A DNA stretch of 57,815 bases from a virus. Below are positions 24,344-32,453 of the stretch, in pieces. The stretch spans positions 1-57,815 of IMG/VR virus record IMGVR_UViG_3300047564_006062; one strand, written 5' to 3'. Every line of letters begins with the position of its first letter. Position 1 is the stretch's first letter. The notes under the pieces are model-generated. The model did not search any database. It was not told the origin of the DNA and was given only the letters and a program-made list of their open reading frames with translations. A program made the position numbers and the translations under genes.

Positions 24344-24600
24344 AGAGTTTTGCCTACTGTTTGAAGAATGGTATTTAGTTCTTCATTATCAGCGTTCTCT
24401 TCACCAAGTTTTGATTTGAATGCAGTACGAATAGCTTTTTTAAGAATAGAAGGTTTAATCTCCATTTCCTCTGCTACAGCCTTAATTGTGTCACTCAATC
24501 CAGCGTTGAGGTCTTCGACTTCTTGCATAATAGTCATACCTTCGTTGATAATTTGTGTAAGTTTAGCTTTTTGTTCGGAAGAGAACATACGTGAGCTCAT
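24340..24600 (-). CDS. DsbA-like double-stranded DNA-binding protein
   Basis: An 86-residue helical protein (SSEQKAKLTQIINEGMTIMQ, EDLNAGLSDTIKAVAEEMEI, PSILKKAIRTAFKSK) of the type annotated in T4-like phages as DsbA, a small dsDNA-binding protein implicated in late-promoter activity in T4. Direct sequence likeness to T4 DsbA is limited, so the name is tentative. It has its own sigma70-like promoter and a TAGGAGA ribosome binding site. Confidence 0.65.
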   Translation of the reverse strand: MSSRMFSSEQKAKLTQIINEGMTIMQEVEDLNAGLSDTIKAVAEEMEIKPSILKKAIRTAFKSKLGEENADNEELNTILQTVGKTL

Positions 24601-24625
24601 AAAATCTCCTATGTGTAAAAATACT

Positions 24626-24654
24626 ATTGTATATGAATATATTTAGAATTGCAA
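24626..24654 (-). promoter_or_regulatory. Sigma70-like promoter of the DsbA-like gene
   Basis: Minus strand: -35 TTGCAA (24649-24654), 17-base spacer, -10 TACAAT (24626-24631). A leader of about 20 bases with AGGAGA follows. A late-type CTAAATAT lies inside the spacer. Confidence 0.65.
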
Positions 24655-24660
24655 GAAAAC

Positions 24661-24738
24661 TTTGCTCACTTTAATCCTCTGGGCACGACTCCTTTGGATA
24701 GCGCAGCAGCCGCGCCTTCACGGTCCTAAGGTGAAGAC
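24661..24738 (-). other. GC-rich, non-annotated island between two genes
   Basis: A 78-base stretch that is about 64% GC over its core 56 bases in an otherwise AT-rich genome. On the minus strand it offers CTTCAC/GTGAAG arms (6-bp hairpin), a GCGC/GCGC pair and a TCCAAAGGA turn. One frame is open for 18 codons after a TAG (DREGAAAALSKGVVPRGLK); another frame continues from the preceding gene if a -1 shift occurred at its A6 run. It may be a gene remnant, a structured RNA or a frameshift signal; I cannot decide. Confidence 0.4.
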
Positions 24739-24918
24739 TTATTTTTTGGGTTCACAGGTCCTGGTTCTTTGCATAGTGCCATCTGGTTGACGCTCTTCTC
24801 GCCACTCCGTACATACCTGTGTTTCTGTTTTTTCTGGCAACACTTGATCTACAGTCCAGTTAGCTGCCATCCAACCCATTGCACTAAAAAAGCCCCAGAC
24901 CAATATTTCTCCTATCAT
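24739..24918 (-). CDS. Small membrane-anchored cysteine protein
   Basis: A 59-residue frame from the ATG at 24916-24918, overlapping the alpha/beta hydrolase stop (ATGA). It has one hydrophobic N-terminal helix (MIGEILVWGFFSAMGWMAANW) and a charged tail with two Cys (VCTEWREERQPDGTMQRTRTCEPKK), which would lie in the periplasm if the helix acts as a signal anchor. It ends with an A6 run before TAA, next to the GC-rich island. Function unknown. Confidence 0.7.
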   Translation of the reverse strand: MIGEILVWGFFSAMGWMAANWTVDQVLPEKTETQVCTEWREERQPDGTMQRTRTCEPKK

Positions 24919-25490
24919 TTTGGTAATCTTCCTTGAATAATTTTGACTACTCGATCACTTAAAACCACTTCATAATGATTATATGCAATTTCAATAATAT
25001 CCATATCCTCGCCATGATGTTTTTGACTTGCAATAGTTACTACACCATCATTTTTGCCCATCACCCAGGGTGTATCACCGTTTATAGTTACGATGTTACA
25101 CCATGGATGTTTGACTTTGATTTTGCTTGCTTCTCTCATTGCCCAACTGTTCGGCCCTATATCTTTAAGCAATCTACTGTATGGTAGAAAATATTTTGCC
25201 ACATCAGCAACTTCTGCTCCACCATATGGCGTACTAATTGTAACTGCGCCTAATACATTTTTTGGTATACGATTGGCTAAATGTAAAGCATATATACCAC
25301 CAAGACTATGACAAATAAAAAATATATTTTGAATATCTTTTAATTGATTGTACATATCGTCTAAGTTGTGTTGAAAACCATTTCTACTGTCGTAGTTTAT
25401 AACTAAATCATTTCCGCCAATATGTTCTCTAAGATAATTAAAGCTTTCACTTGTGGCATTAGCTCCATGTATATAAACTAACTGTGTCAT
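24915..25490 (-). CDS. Alpha/beta hydrolase (lipase/esterase-like)
   Basis: A 191-residue protein from the ATG at 25488-25490, a TAATG junction with the upstream gene. It has the oxyanion loop VYIHGANAT near the start, the nucleophile elbow ICHSLGGIYALHLANRI (Ser in HSLGG), VTISTPYGG, a KNDGVV loop and a late NHYEVV that supplies the His. This is the lipase/PGAP1-like type of the fold. The substrate is unknown. Confidence 0.85.
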   Translation of the reverse strand: MTQLVYIHGANATSESFNYLREHIGGNDLVINYDSRNGFQHNLDDMYNQLKDIQNIFFICHSLGGIYALHLANRIPKNVLGAVTISTPYGGAEVADVAKYFLPYSRLLKDIGPNSWAMREASKIKVKHPWCNIVTINGDTPWVMGKNDGVVTIASQKHHGEDMDIIEIAYNHYEVVLSDRVVKIIQGRLPK

Positions 25491-26644
25491 TACGAATACT
25501 CCGACCAAAGATTAGAAAATTTGAGTGGACTGTTTGGCCAATACTTTGTTTCTTGATCCAAGTGCCATTTGTTGAGATCATCACAATTAAGCTTTGTTGG
25601 TTTTAAATTTTTTAAACTATTTGCCATATCTTGTAAAAATTGTTTTTGTACAGGCATTGAATTATGATACGATTCTGAAAGTTTTAATTCTTCGATAGCC
25701 TTATTGATATACGATTGGGGCAAACTTGAAACGCTAAGAATTTCTGGATAATGTAGTTCACTCCATCTAATAGATGGTAAGTTATTGTCTGCAAAATATT
25801 GATGTAACTCGGATAAATTTAATGCATTATAAACACTATATTGACTGGTAATACCAATATTATGTTTGGTGTTTTTTGTTAGCTCAATAAGATATTTGAT
25901 ATTTTTTCTAATTAAATCCCAACTACTGCCTCTACGCACATATTCAAAACGATCTTCTACAGTCTCGAAACTAATATCCCACATGACATTATGTTTTTCT
26001 AATAGTTTATTAAAGATTTTGTTATTTTCCAATGGTACACTTAAATTTGTAATCACATTGATATTAACATGATCTCCAATGACATCTAATAGACTGTCAT
26101 TTTCTTTTTGTAATAATGGCTCGCCGCCTAATAAAGCTAAGTTTTTTATTGTTGACTTGTTATTTTCTATTAGATTTAAAATACTTGGGAGTGTATTTGA
26201 ATAATCAAGTCTTGGCACTGGCTGTTGTTTCAACATAGCCCATTGACTGCTTGCTTCGTGATCACAATATACACAGCTTAAATTACAAGTATTTGACCAA
26301 CGGATGTCTAAATTTTGTAGATTGGTGGCATTGATATCTTTAACTTCAATGATTTCATGCTCTGCAATGTTGTTGTACCATGTACGTTCACTTACTGAGC
26401 TATGTTTTTCTTGTCGTAGGCATATGTTACAATTGCTGTGTTCCAAGTTATTGTGAACAGAATCTTTAATATTTGATAGTTTGTGGTTTTGTAGCAGATC
26501 GTTAATTGGTATTATTCTTAAATCACCAATTTCTTCTGTACCTGCACAACAGGTTTTATATGTTCCTGTTGTGTTAATATGGATATTTGTCCATGGAGCA
26601 TAGCAGAAATTTTTTCCAATTTCTGAGTGAAGTTTATAAGACAT
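25490..26644 (-). CDS. Radical SAM protein with SPASM/twitch-type cysteines
   Basis: A 384-residue protein. The N-terminus has CYAPWTNIHINTTGTYKTCC and CNICLRQE (C14, C32, C33, C72, C75), an auxiliary-cluster region placed before the core. The radical SAM motif is C120-x3-C124-x2-C127 in SNTCNLSCVYCDHEASSQW, with NLALLGGEPLL and DISFETVEDRFEYVRRG following. The family includes enzymes that modify peptides or small molecules; phage members of this layout have no known substrate. It sits between Dps and the hydrolase. Confidence 0.85.
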   Translation of the reverse strand: MSYKLHSEIGKNFCYAPWTNIHINTTGTYKTCCAGTEEIGDLRIIPINDLLQNHKLSNIKDSVHNNLEHSNCNICLRQEKHSSVSERTWYNNIAEHEIIEVKDINATNLQNLDIRWSNTCNLSCVYCDHEASSQWAMLKQQPVPRLDYSNTLPSILNLIENNKSTIKNLALLGGEPLLQKENDSLLDVIGDHVNINVITNLSVPLENNKIFNKLLEKHNVMWDISFETVEDRFEYVRRGSSWDLIRKNIKYLIELTKNTKHNIGITSQYSVYNALNLSELHQYFADNNLPSIRWSELHYPEILSVSSLPQSYINKAIEELKLSESYHNSMPVQKQFLQDMANSLKNLKPTKLNCDDLNKWHLDQETKYWPNSPLKFSNLWSEYS

Positions 26645-26647
26645 ACA

Positions 26648-27088
26648 CTATTTAAGTGTACTGCGTAACATCCAAGAATGTTTTGCATGAGCATCTTGTC
26701 GGCTGGCCAAGAAGTCACTTAATCCGTGCATGCCCAATTCTTCTGCGGCTCTGAATACAATTTTGAACATTTCTTCCATTTTTTCACTGTCTTGTAATAA
26801 TTCAAAAAGCATGGATTCAGCAGGAAGAACTTCAACATCGTCGTCTATTAAACTTAAAATACTGAACTTGGTAAATGATCCTGGTGTATAAGTACGAGTT
26901 GCTCTAATTTCTTCAGCAAAAGTGTCTATGCTTCCATAAACTTCTTCATAAATTTTACCAAAAAGTTCATGTAATTGTGGAAAACTTGGTCCTTCTACAT
27001 TCCAATGAAAGTAGTGTGCTTTCAAGTAAAAAGCATATTCACTTGCGAATGCTATCTTAAGTGCTCGTTGTAATTCATCCATAATCAT
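26648..27088 (-). CDS. dps: Dps/ferritin-like protein
   Basis: A 146-residue four-helix protein of the Dps family. AHYFHWNVEGPSFPQLHELFGKIYEE carries the ferroxidase His and Asp/Glu residues, and YGSIDTFAEEIRA supplies the next metal ligands. Dps proteins oxidise and store iron and protect DNA; a phage copy may guard phage DNA from oxidative damage or be packaged. Two start codons are six bases apart (27088 or 27082); I could not separate them. A GATAAATACT motif lies upstream. Confidence 0.85.
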   Translation of the reverse strand: MIMDELQRALKIAFASEYAFYLKAHYFHWNVEGPSFPQLHELFGKIYEEVYGSIDTFAEEIRATRTYTPGSFTKFSILSLIDDDVEVLPAESMLFELLQDSEKMEEMFKIVFRAAEELGMHGLSDFLASRQDAHAKHSWMLRSTLK

Positions 27089-27100
27089 TACCCTAATAAG

Positions 27101-27110
27101 AGTATTTATC
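27101..27110 (-). promoter_or_regulatory. T4-late-type promoter motif upstream of dps
   Basis: GATAAATACT on the minus strand, containing the TAA stop of the upstream 48-residue gene (27106-27108) and lying 13-22 bases before the dps start. Confidence 0.5.
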
Positions 27111-27252
27111 TGCCCTGTCCGCGATAGGCCTTGTGTGATCGCTTCTCACTTTTGTTTAGTGCGCTGGTTTTGGCTTTGCGACCACCTTGACTGGTGAGTT
27201 TGACTACGTGTTTAATTGTTTTTCTATTTGATGATGTTGATGGTTTTGCCAT
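27106..27252 (-). CDS. Small very basic conserved phage protein
   Basis: A 48-residue frame from the ATG at 27250-27252, with an AAGGAGA ribosome binding site. It is Lys/Arg/Ser-rich (SSNRKTIKHVVKLTSQGG, then KSEKRSHKAYRGQGR) and ends in the late-type promoter of dps. The composition suggests binding to DNA or RNA, like an internal head or histone-like peptide. Similar short basic proteins occur in T4-like phages. Confidence 0.75.
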   Translation of the reverse strand: MAKPSTSSNRKTIKHVVKLTSQGGRKAKTSALNKSEKRSHKAYRGQGR

Positions 27253-27270
27253 TTGTTTCTCCTTGAATAA

Positions 27271-27954
27271 TTATTTGAATTTTTGGCTTTTTCCGTAATA
27301 TTCGTCGTTGGGTTGAGATTTTTCATACATGACTGTATCAGTGTCACCCAATCGCCATTTAGGATTTTGTTCAACTACATACTTTCGAGTACAGACTTTA
27401 AAGTCTGGAAATTTCATATCTGTAGGGTTACTTGCTGCATCAAAGAATAGACAACGATTATTTGGTTGTGCTGCATATTGTCCATTATCTAATTCTATAA
27501 AATTAAAACTCTTATGATCTTCAGGCCATTCACTGTATCCAGTATCTATTGTAGAAGAATCAGGATGAGCATGATCTGCTGTAAAAAGATAATTTCCTGA
27601 ATACATGTTTTTGTTTTTGGCATAGAATTTGCAACTTAGATTTTTAAGAAAAGATTTTTGTATAATGGTAAAATCATAATCAAAACAATCCCAAATTTGC
27701 AATGTGTCTAAAGATAAAAACTGTGATGGATTAAGATCTTCTGTGCGTGATACAAACGCATGCAGAGGTAACTTGTCATAAAGTGCGCCATAATTTGGTA
27801 AGTATGCTTCAATTCTAAATGCCTGTCCTCTTATGCTTTTTAATGTTACCCATATACATGGCTCATATTCTCCATGTCCTTTTTGAAAATCATATAAAAA
27901 TTCTTTACGAATATAACAGTGTACAGGTGGTAGGTTGTGAGTTAGGAATGCCAT
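27271..27954 (-). CDS. Conserved T4-like protein, probably virion-associated
   Basis: A 227-residue protein beginning MAFLTHNLPPVHCYIRKEFL. It has conserved aromatic strands (YEPCIWVTLKSIRGQAFRIE, TLQIWDCFDYDFT, SGNYLFTADHAHPDSS) and a Tyr/Asp-rich C-terminus. It stands at the head of a block of virion-type genes and appears typical of the T4-like phages of aquatic bacteria. No enzymatic motif is visible; function unknown. Confidence 0.75.
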   Translation of the reverse strand: MAFLTHNLPPVHCYIRKEFLYDFQKGHGEYEPCIWVTLKSIRGQAFRIEAYLPNYGALYDKLPLHAFVSRTEDLNPSQFLSLDTLQIWDCFDYDFTIIQKSFLKNLSCKFYAKNKNMYSGNYLFTADHAHPDSSTIDTGYSEWPEDHKSFNFIELDNGQYAAQPNNRCLFFDAASNPTDMKFPDFKVCTRKYVVEQNPKWRLGDTDTVMYEKSQPNDEYYGKSQKFK

Positions 27955-27960
27955 TAAGTT

Positions 27961-28629
27961 TTATCGATTTTTATCTCTACCAAACAAACGATTGAGTATA
28001 CTTACGTTCCCACTACTGGCATCTTGGCCACCACGTACTATATTCATTAGTTCTTGATTGATTGCATTTTCAACATCGTAACGATCAACTTTTGACAAGT
28101 TTGTGCCTACACGAAGAGCACCTAAAGCTTGTGCTGCTGGGTGTGGTTGTTCTCTTGGACCGGTGTCTGTGATAGTTGGAATTTGTTCAGCCACTGGTTC
28201 TGGCGGCATCATGCGCTTGATGTCTGACTTGGTTAAATTAGGAGGACCATTGGCTGCACCGTACTCGTCCATTTTTCTTTTTGGCTTGGTAGCAACATTG
28301 ATTGCTGAGCCACGACGCTCAGGATTGGGATCTTCTCTGCGTTTTTTTGCTGCTGCTGTTTTACGACCTTTTTTTCCTAATGAGTGTGCTTTGCTGGACG
28401 GTAAACATTTTGGCTTACCTTCGCTTGAATCTCTGCCACCACACTCACCGCGGATCTTGCCGTCCGGACCAAATCTTACCCATTTTTCACGAAACCACTT
28501 TTTGAGATCTTCTTCTAATTCCTGTTCGGTCATCTTAACGCAGTTAGGGACCATACGATCACCTTTTTTCTTCATACCGCGCTGTTGGTATCCGTTCCAG
28601 CAAGCTTCTAAAAGTTCTCTATATTTCAT
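27961..28629 (-). CDS. Basic DUF5872-like protein, possibly capsid-internal
   Basis: A 222-residue protein. The N-terminus MKYRELLEACWNGYQQRG has a hydrophobic patch plus L-L-E, like a T4 capsid-targeting leader. The middle WVRFGPDGKIRGECGGRDSS, then PKCLPSSKAHSLGKKGRKTA and an Arg/Lys-rich stretch, matches the DUF5872-type pattern with paired Cys. The C-terminus (DRYDVENAINQELMNIVRGG) is helical. The very basic middle suits DNA contact inside the head. Role inferred from composition and context. Confidence 0.72.
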   Translation of the reverse strand: MKYRELLEACWNGYQQRGMKKKGDRMVPNCVKMTEQELEEDLKKWFREKWVRFGPDGKIRGECGGRDSSEGKPKCLPSSKAHSLGKKGRKTAAAKKRREDPNPERRGSAINVATKPKRKMDEYGAANGPPNLTKSDIKRMMPPEPVAEQIPTITDTGPREQPHPAAQALGALRVGTNLSKVDRYDVENAINQELMNIVRGGQDASSGNVSILNRLFGRDKNR

Positions 28630-29079
28630 TTATTTTTTTACTCTTGTAACTGGTTGTTTTAATGTGGTGTTACTTTTTGTACTTTGTGGTGTGACCTGTG
28701 GAGTATCTGAAGGTTGATCTACCATATATTTCACATCGCCCCAATTGTACCCGCCACCTTTTGGGCTATATTTGTCAACAGTATGTGGCACCTTTGGTCT
28801 TGAGTATTCGAACTTTGAATACTTTCCGCTACCCATATTAAAGTTTTGATCTTTATACCAAGGGTCGGCGGCTCTAACATCACGAGTTACACTATCATCG
28901 TCCAACCCTCTTTGTTGTAGTTCTCGCTGAATATCCCAGGCTTCGCTGCCTGGTGCATAGTCTGGTTCAGATATTGGATAAGAAGCCCCACCAGGACAAT
29001 CAAGTTCTCCTGTTGCTGGATCTTCAACACATCTCTCATTGATTATATCTAAATATCTTCTAAAAAATCTTGGGTCCAT
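28630..29079 (-). CDS. Phage virion-block hypothetical protein
   Basis: I place the start at the ATG at 29077-29079 (MDPRFFRRYLDIINE, 149 residues), which has AAGGG upstream; a longer frame enters the neighbouring gene. The N-terminus again carries a short helix with L-D-I-I-N-E, then CVEDPATGELDCPGG (two Cys), a Gly/Tyr/Pro-rich middle and a Thr/Ser/Gln-rich tail. Low complexity suggests a flexible structural protein. No family is recognised. Confidence 0.7.
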   Translation of the reverse strand: MDPRFFRRYLDIINERCVEDPATGELDCPGGASYPISEPDYAPGSEAWDIQRELQQRGLDDDSVTRDVRAADPWYKDQNFNMGSGKYSKFEYSRPKVPHTVDKYSPKGGGYNWGDVKYMVDQPSDTPQVTPQSTKSNTTLKQPVTRVKK

Positions 29080-29089
29080 TTTATTTCCC

Positions 29090-31516
29090 TTATTTCTTGC
29101 TCTTGTTGCCCCAGTTTTTAGCACCCTTCTTACGGCAGCGTACTAAGGCACCCGACGCATAGGCACTGGGCCACACTTTGTAGCGACTTTTTACTTTGTG
29201 ATAGCAAGCATCTTGTTTCTCTGCCAGCATCTCGTCTGCATATGCAGCACCGCCACATTCAGGGCAGGTCATACGTTTTTCATTAACAATCTCGTACCCA
29301 GCACGTTCAAGTTCTTCTACATATTTTTCTACGTCTTCGTTAGTAATGGTTGATTCACCAAATCTGCTACGATAGCTATTGGGATTCATGCTACGCTTGC
29401 TACCAATTACCTGGTGTCCTTCACCACTTAGTAACAAGTCATACATTAGCTTGATAATGCCCATTCTGCTGTCCATGCGATCAAGGGCAGCATCAAACCA
29501 TGCAACCTTTTCGGGCTTCATGGGTCTTTCGCTTGGCTTAGAAATAAGTGCCATTGCTTGTGCTTTGAGTGTAGGAAGATCGCGAATTTGTTCTAAACGC
29601 TTTAGATCCTCCACATCAAAATTGGCTTCGGCCTTGCGTGCTTCACTTACTTTGTATTTCTTCTTTAGTTCTGCTGCTTTTGCAAAACGCTCTTCATCGG
29701 GCAGATCGAATGTGGCCTTTAATTCTCTGTAGTATTCGGGATCCGGAGCACCACGCTTTTTACGTAGCTCTTGTTGACGCCGATGTAGTTTGTCTTGTAC
29801 TGAACCTTCACCTACTGCTTTATTCTTGGGTTCCGGTCTTGGTTGTGGTGCTCTGGGAATTTCGGGAATATCAAATCCACCTTCCGCCACATCTTCCGCC
29901 TCATAATCTTTGTAGGTAAGGTTAAGAGCATATTTGATATACTTAGGATTGTTCTTTAATACAGACTGTAGTTTTTCCATACCGGCGTCAGTAAATGTCT
30001 GTGCCTTGTGATCCCACATGCCTGGAATGTCACTCAAATCACTAACAACATTTTGTATACGGCCTTTGATTTTATCTTCAATACCAAACAAGCCTTCCGC
30101 CAAACCTTGGTACAAAGGTCCTTGGATATACCAACTCAATGAATCTCCGTCATCTCTAACATCAAGTACATTTACTCTATACCCACGATCTATTAACCAC
30201 GCTTCGGCTTCTTGTGCCAAGAACAATCTTGCTCGTTCGCCATTAAGATCAATGTTGCCTTGATCGCCGCTGACATCAAAAGCTTCTAACCAATCTTCAC
30301 CAATGATTTCGTACAGTTGGTCATCACTGTACCAACGGCCACCGCCACCACCACTGGGTGCAAATTCTTTAACAACTTTAGCAACGCCAACCCGTTGATC
30401 TTTAGGCTCTATAGGCTGCTGACCACGCTCTTGTTCTTTGCGTTTCTTTGCAGCAAGATCTGCCACACTACCTCGGCGTGGCTTCTTAGTACCGTAGCTG
30501 AATGGACCAGCCTCATCAACTTTTTTATCTTTGTTGTAATCTGATACTGCTTGTCTTATGCCTGCTTTTTGTTCACGGGAAGGAGCTGCAGGAGGCTGCT
30601 GTTGTTTGTTGTAATCAACAGCATCTACATCTTTGCGTAGCTGTGCTTTTTGTTCAGCAGAAAGACCTGTGCGCGGCTGATTGGTTGTTAGTTCTGTTTC
30701 TTTGGTGTTTGCACCAGATTGTTCGTAAGTTGCTTTTTTTCCTATAGGAACACCTTTAGGATTTGTCTGTTGCACTTCTCTATAACTCGGCATCAACTTC
30801 ATTAGGTTAGGGTCTGTAATTTTTTCTCCTGCTTTTAGTTGAGCATTTATTTTATCCAAGTCCTGATAAAATTCAGGTTGATGCTTGTAGGTTTCTTTAC
30901 TCCACTTATCTAACTTGACTCCTCTTTCTTGCCAAGTGCGACCAATGGTGGGTTGTATGGTTTTATCTACAGGATCAACATAAGTTGACTTGAGTCTTTG
31001 TCTTGCATCACCTTGAGCAACTGCACGTTTATCAAAATCTGCCCAGTACTGTTCATCACCTTTTGTTATGCTGTCTATTTGCGGTTGATCACCAACTGCA
31101 AACGTTTCTTGAAGATCACCAGTATCTGCATATTTGCCAAAGTGCTGTTGCTGTTGTTGTAAATTTGCTTGCCGCTCTGCATCAGTATATCCCTGTCCGG
31201 ACGCCATTCTTTGAGAATAATCGGCCATTTTTTCTGGAGTCCAGTTTTTGGCCTTATAGTCTGCCATGTTCTGTTTGTATTCGGCACTGGACATACTGCC
31301 TTGTTTGGATATGCGGGTGCTACCATCTGGTTGTGTTTTTGCTTCCCATCCTTGTGGTACATTAAGTGGCGCTGGTTGTTGTTTTAATGGAACTCCTTTT
31401 GGATTATATTGTGGAGCTTGTTCTTTGATGTTAGTTTTTTTATAACCAGACAACAATTCATCACCAACTTCGTCTAACTTTTTTTTGTTATCGCCAAATA
31501 TATCGTTTATAAACAT
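29090..31516 (-). CDS. Large low-complexity virion-type protein with terminal Cys module
   Basis: An 808-residue protein. The N-terminus MFINDIFGDNKKKLDEVGDE is leader-like. Long Gln/Lys-rich stretches follow, including two related copies (LSAEQKAQLRKDVDAVDYNK and SREQKAGIRQAVSDYNKDK). A central WYSDDQLYEIIGEDWLEAFD domain may be globular. The C-terminus has a CPECGGAAYADEML zinc pair and the module YHKVKSRYKVWPSAYASGAL, then CRKKGAKNW, which recurs at the ends of phage proteins. A head-internal or scaffold role is inferred from leader, composition and neighbours. Confidence 0.72.
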   Translation of the reverse strand: MFINDIFGDNKKKLDEVGDELLSGYKKTNIKEQAPQYNPKGVPLKQQPAPLNVPQGWEAKTQPDGSTRISKQGSMSSAEYKQNMADYKAKNWTPEKMADYSQRMASGQGYTDAERQANLQQQQQHFGKYADTGDLQETFAVGDQPQIDSITKGDEQYWADFDKRAVAQGDARQRLKSTYVDPVDKTIQPTIGRTWQERGVKLDKWSKETYKHQPEFYQDLDKINAQLKAGEKITDPNLMKLMPSYREVQQTNPKGVPIGKKATYEQSGANTKETELTTNQPRTGLSAEQKAQLRKDVDAVDYNKQQQPPAAPSREQKAGIRQAVSDYNKDKKVDEAGPFSYGTKKPRRGSVADLAAKKRKEQERGQQPIEPKDQRVGVAKVVKEFAPSGGGGGRWYSDDQLYEIIGEDWLEAFDVSGDQGNIDLNGERARLFLAQEAEAWLIDRGYRVNVLDVRDDGDSLSWYIQGPLYQGLAEGLFGIEDKIKGRIQNVVSDLSDIPGMWDHKAQTFTDAGMEKLQSVLKNNPKYIKYALNLTYKDYEAEDVAEGGFDIPEIPRAPQPRPEPKNKAVGEGSVQDKLHRRQQELRKKRGAPDPEYYRELKATFDLPDEERFAKAAELKKKYKVSEARKAEANFDVEDLKRLEQIRDLPTLKAQAMALISKPSERPMKPEKVAWFDAALDRMDSRMGIIKLMYDLLLSGEGHQVIGSKRSMNPNSYRSRFGESTITNEDVEKYVEELERAGYEIVNEKRMTCPECGGAAYADEMLAEKQDACYHKVKSRYKVWPSAYASGALVRCRKKGAKNWGNKSKK

Positions 31517-31517
31517 T

Positions 31518-32453
31518 TTACGCTTGCCCTCTTAGTCCTGCTACCTGTCGCATAAGGTCTTCTATTTGTCTGCCTAACGCTACTTTTTGTCCTTGCATCT
31601 GTTGCATACTCATTGTTTTCTCTACAGGATTGGCACCTTGAGGAAACTGCCTGTTAAGACCTGCCAATTCTGCTCGAGCGCCGTTAACTTGGGCTATCAA
31701 TCCAGCAATTTGATTTTGTTGATCTCGTTTGCCGGCCACTTGTTGTGCTCGTTGTGCAGCAATTTCAACCGGATCAGCATCATCATTGCCTGGCCCCACT
31801 GCTGTTCCGGCAGCGCCCCACTCGCTGATAGGAGTTTCGTTTTCGCCCCACTCTGGCCACCTTAGGTCTTTAGGATTTCTTTTATCCTTGGGAGGTACCA
31901 TTACATCTTGTGGTTTTTTTGGTTCTTCGGGTTTGAATTCTTTGGCAGATCCGGGTTGGTACGGATCGTTTTCCAAGTTGTGCTTCAACTGTTGAGCCAT
32001 TTTTTTCATCTTGGGATCCAGTGGAGCAAACCGTCCCGTGATGTTACGAACTTCGTCTTGCCATGGACCGCTGTACTTTTTAAGTTGTACAGGTTTATCT
32101 ACACCTGGAAAATGTCCGGCTGGAACGGTAATTTCCCATCCGTGAATATTTGTAGGGTCATTGGGGTCGGCGTGAATTTCAATGCCTTCATTGACTTCCG
32201 GTTCCTGTTTGTATTCCTGCCATTCTTGAAACAGATCTCTTTTGACAGGATCACTGTTGATTACTTGTGTCAGTTCTTTTAATAAATTGTCCGAGCTTTC
32301 ATTGGCGCCAACCAATCTACCTGCATAAGGATGTTTTTTGGTGCCTTTGCGGGGCATAGATTCACTGCCACGCACTTGATCACCAGGCTTCTGGCCAACT
32401 TTCTCGCCGGCAAACGTATTCATCTTTTCAAGTAAATGACGCATGTCGCTCAT
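31518..32453 (-). CDS. Virion/scaffold-type protein
   Basis: A 311-residue protein. The start MSDMRHLLEKMNTFAGEKVG is leader-like, then a conserved-looking SMPRKGTKKHPYAGRLVGAN, LLKELTQVINSDPVKRDLF, a Pro/Lys/Asp-rich middle and a helical Gln-rich C-terminus (coiled coil, QNQIAGLIAQVNGARAEL). The layout resembles scaffold or assembly proteins of T4-like aquatic phages. TAATG junctions link it to both neighbours. Confidence 0.72.
   Translation of the reverse strand: MSDMRHLLEKMNTFAGEKVGQKPGDQVRGSESMPRKGTKKHPYAGRLVGANESSDNLLKELTQVINSDPVKRDLFQEWQEYKQEPEVNEGIEIHADPNDPTNIHGWEITVPAGHFPGVDKPVQLKKYSGPWQDEVRNITGRFAPLDPKMKKMAQQLKHNLENDPYQPGSAKEFKPEEPKKPQDVMVPPKDKRNPKDLRWPEWGENETPISEWGAAGTAVGPGNDDADPVEIAAQRAQQVAGKRDQQNQIAGLIAQVNGARAELAGLNRQFPQGANPVEKTMSMQQMQGQKVALGRQIEDLMRQVAGLRGQA

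Noticed and set aside
28103-28717. 204-codon + strand frame
   Set aside because: It is the antisense mirror of the basic DUF5872-like gene at 27961-28629; its open length follows from that gene's codon use, and it has no ribosome binding site or coupled neighbour.
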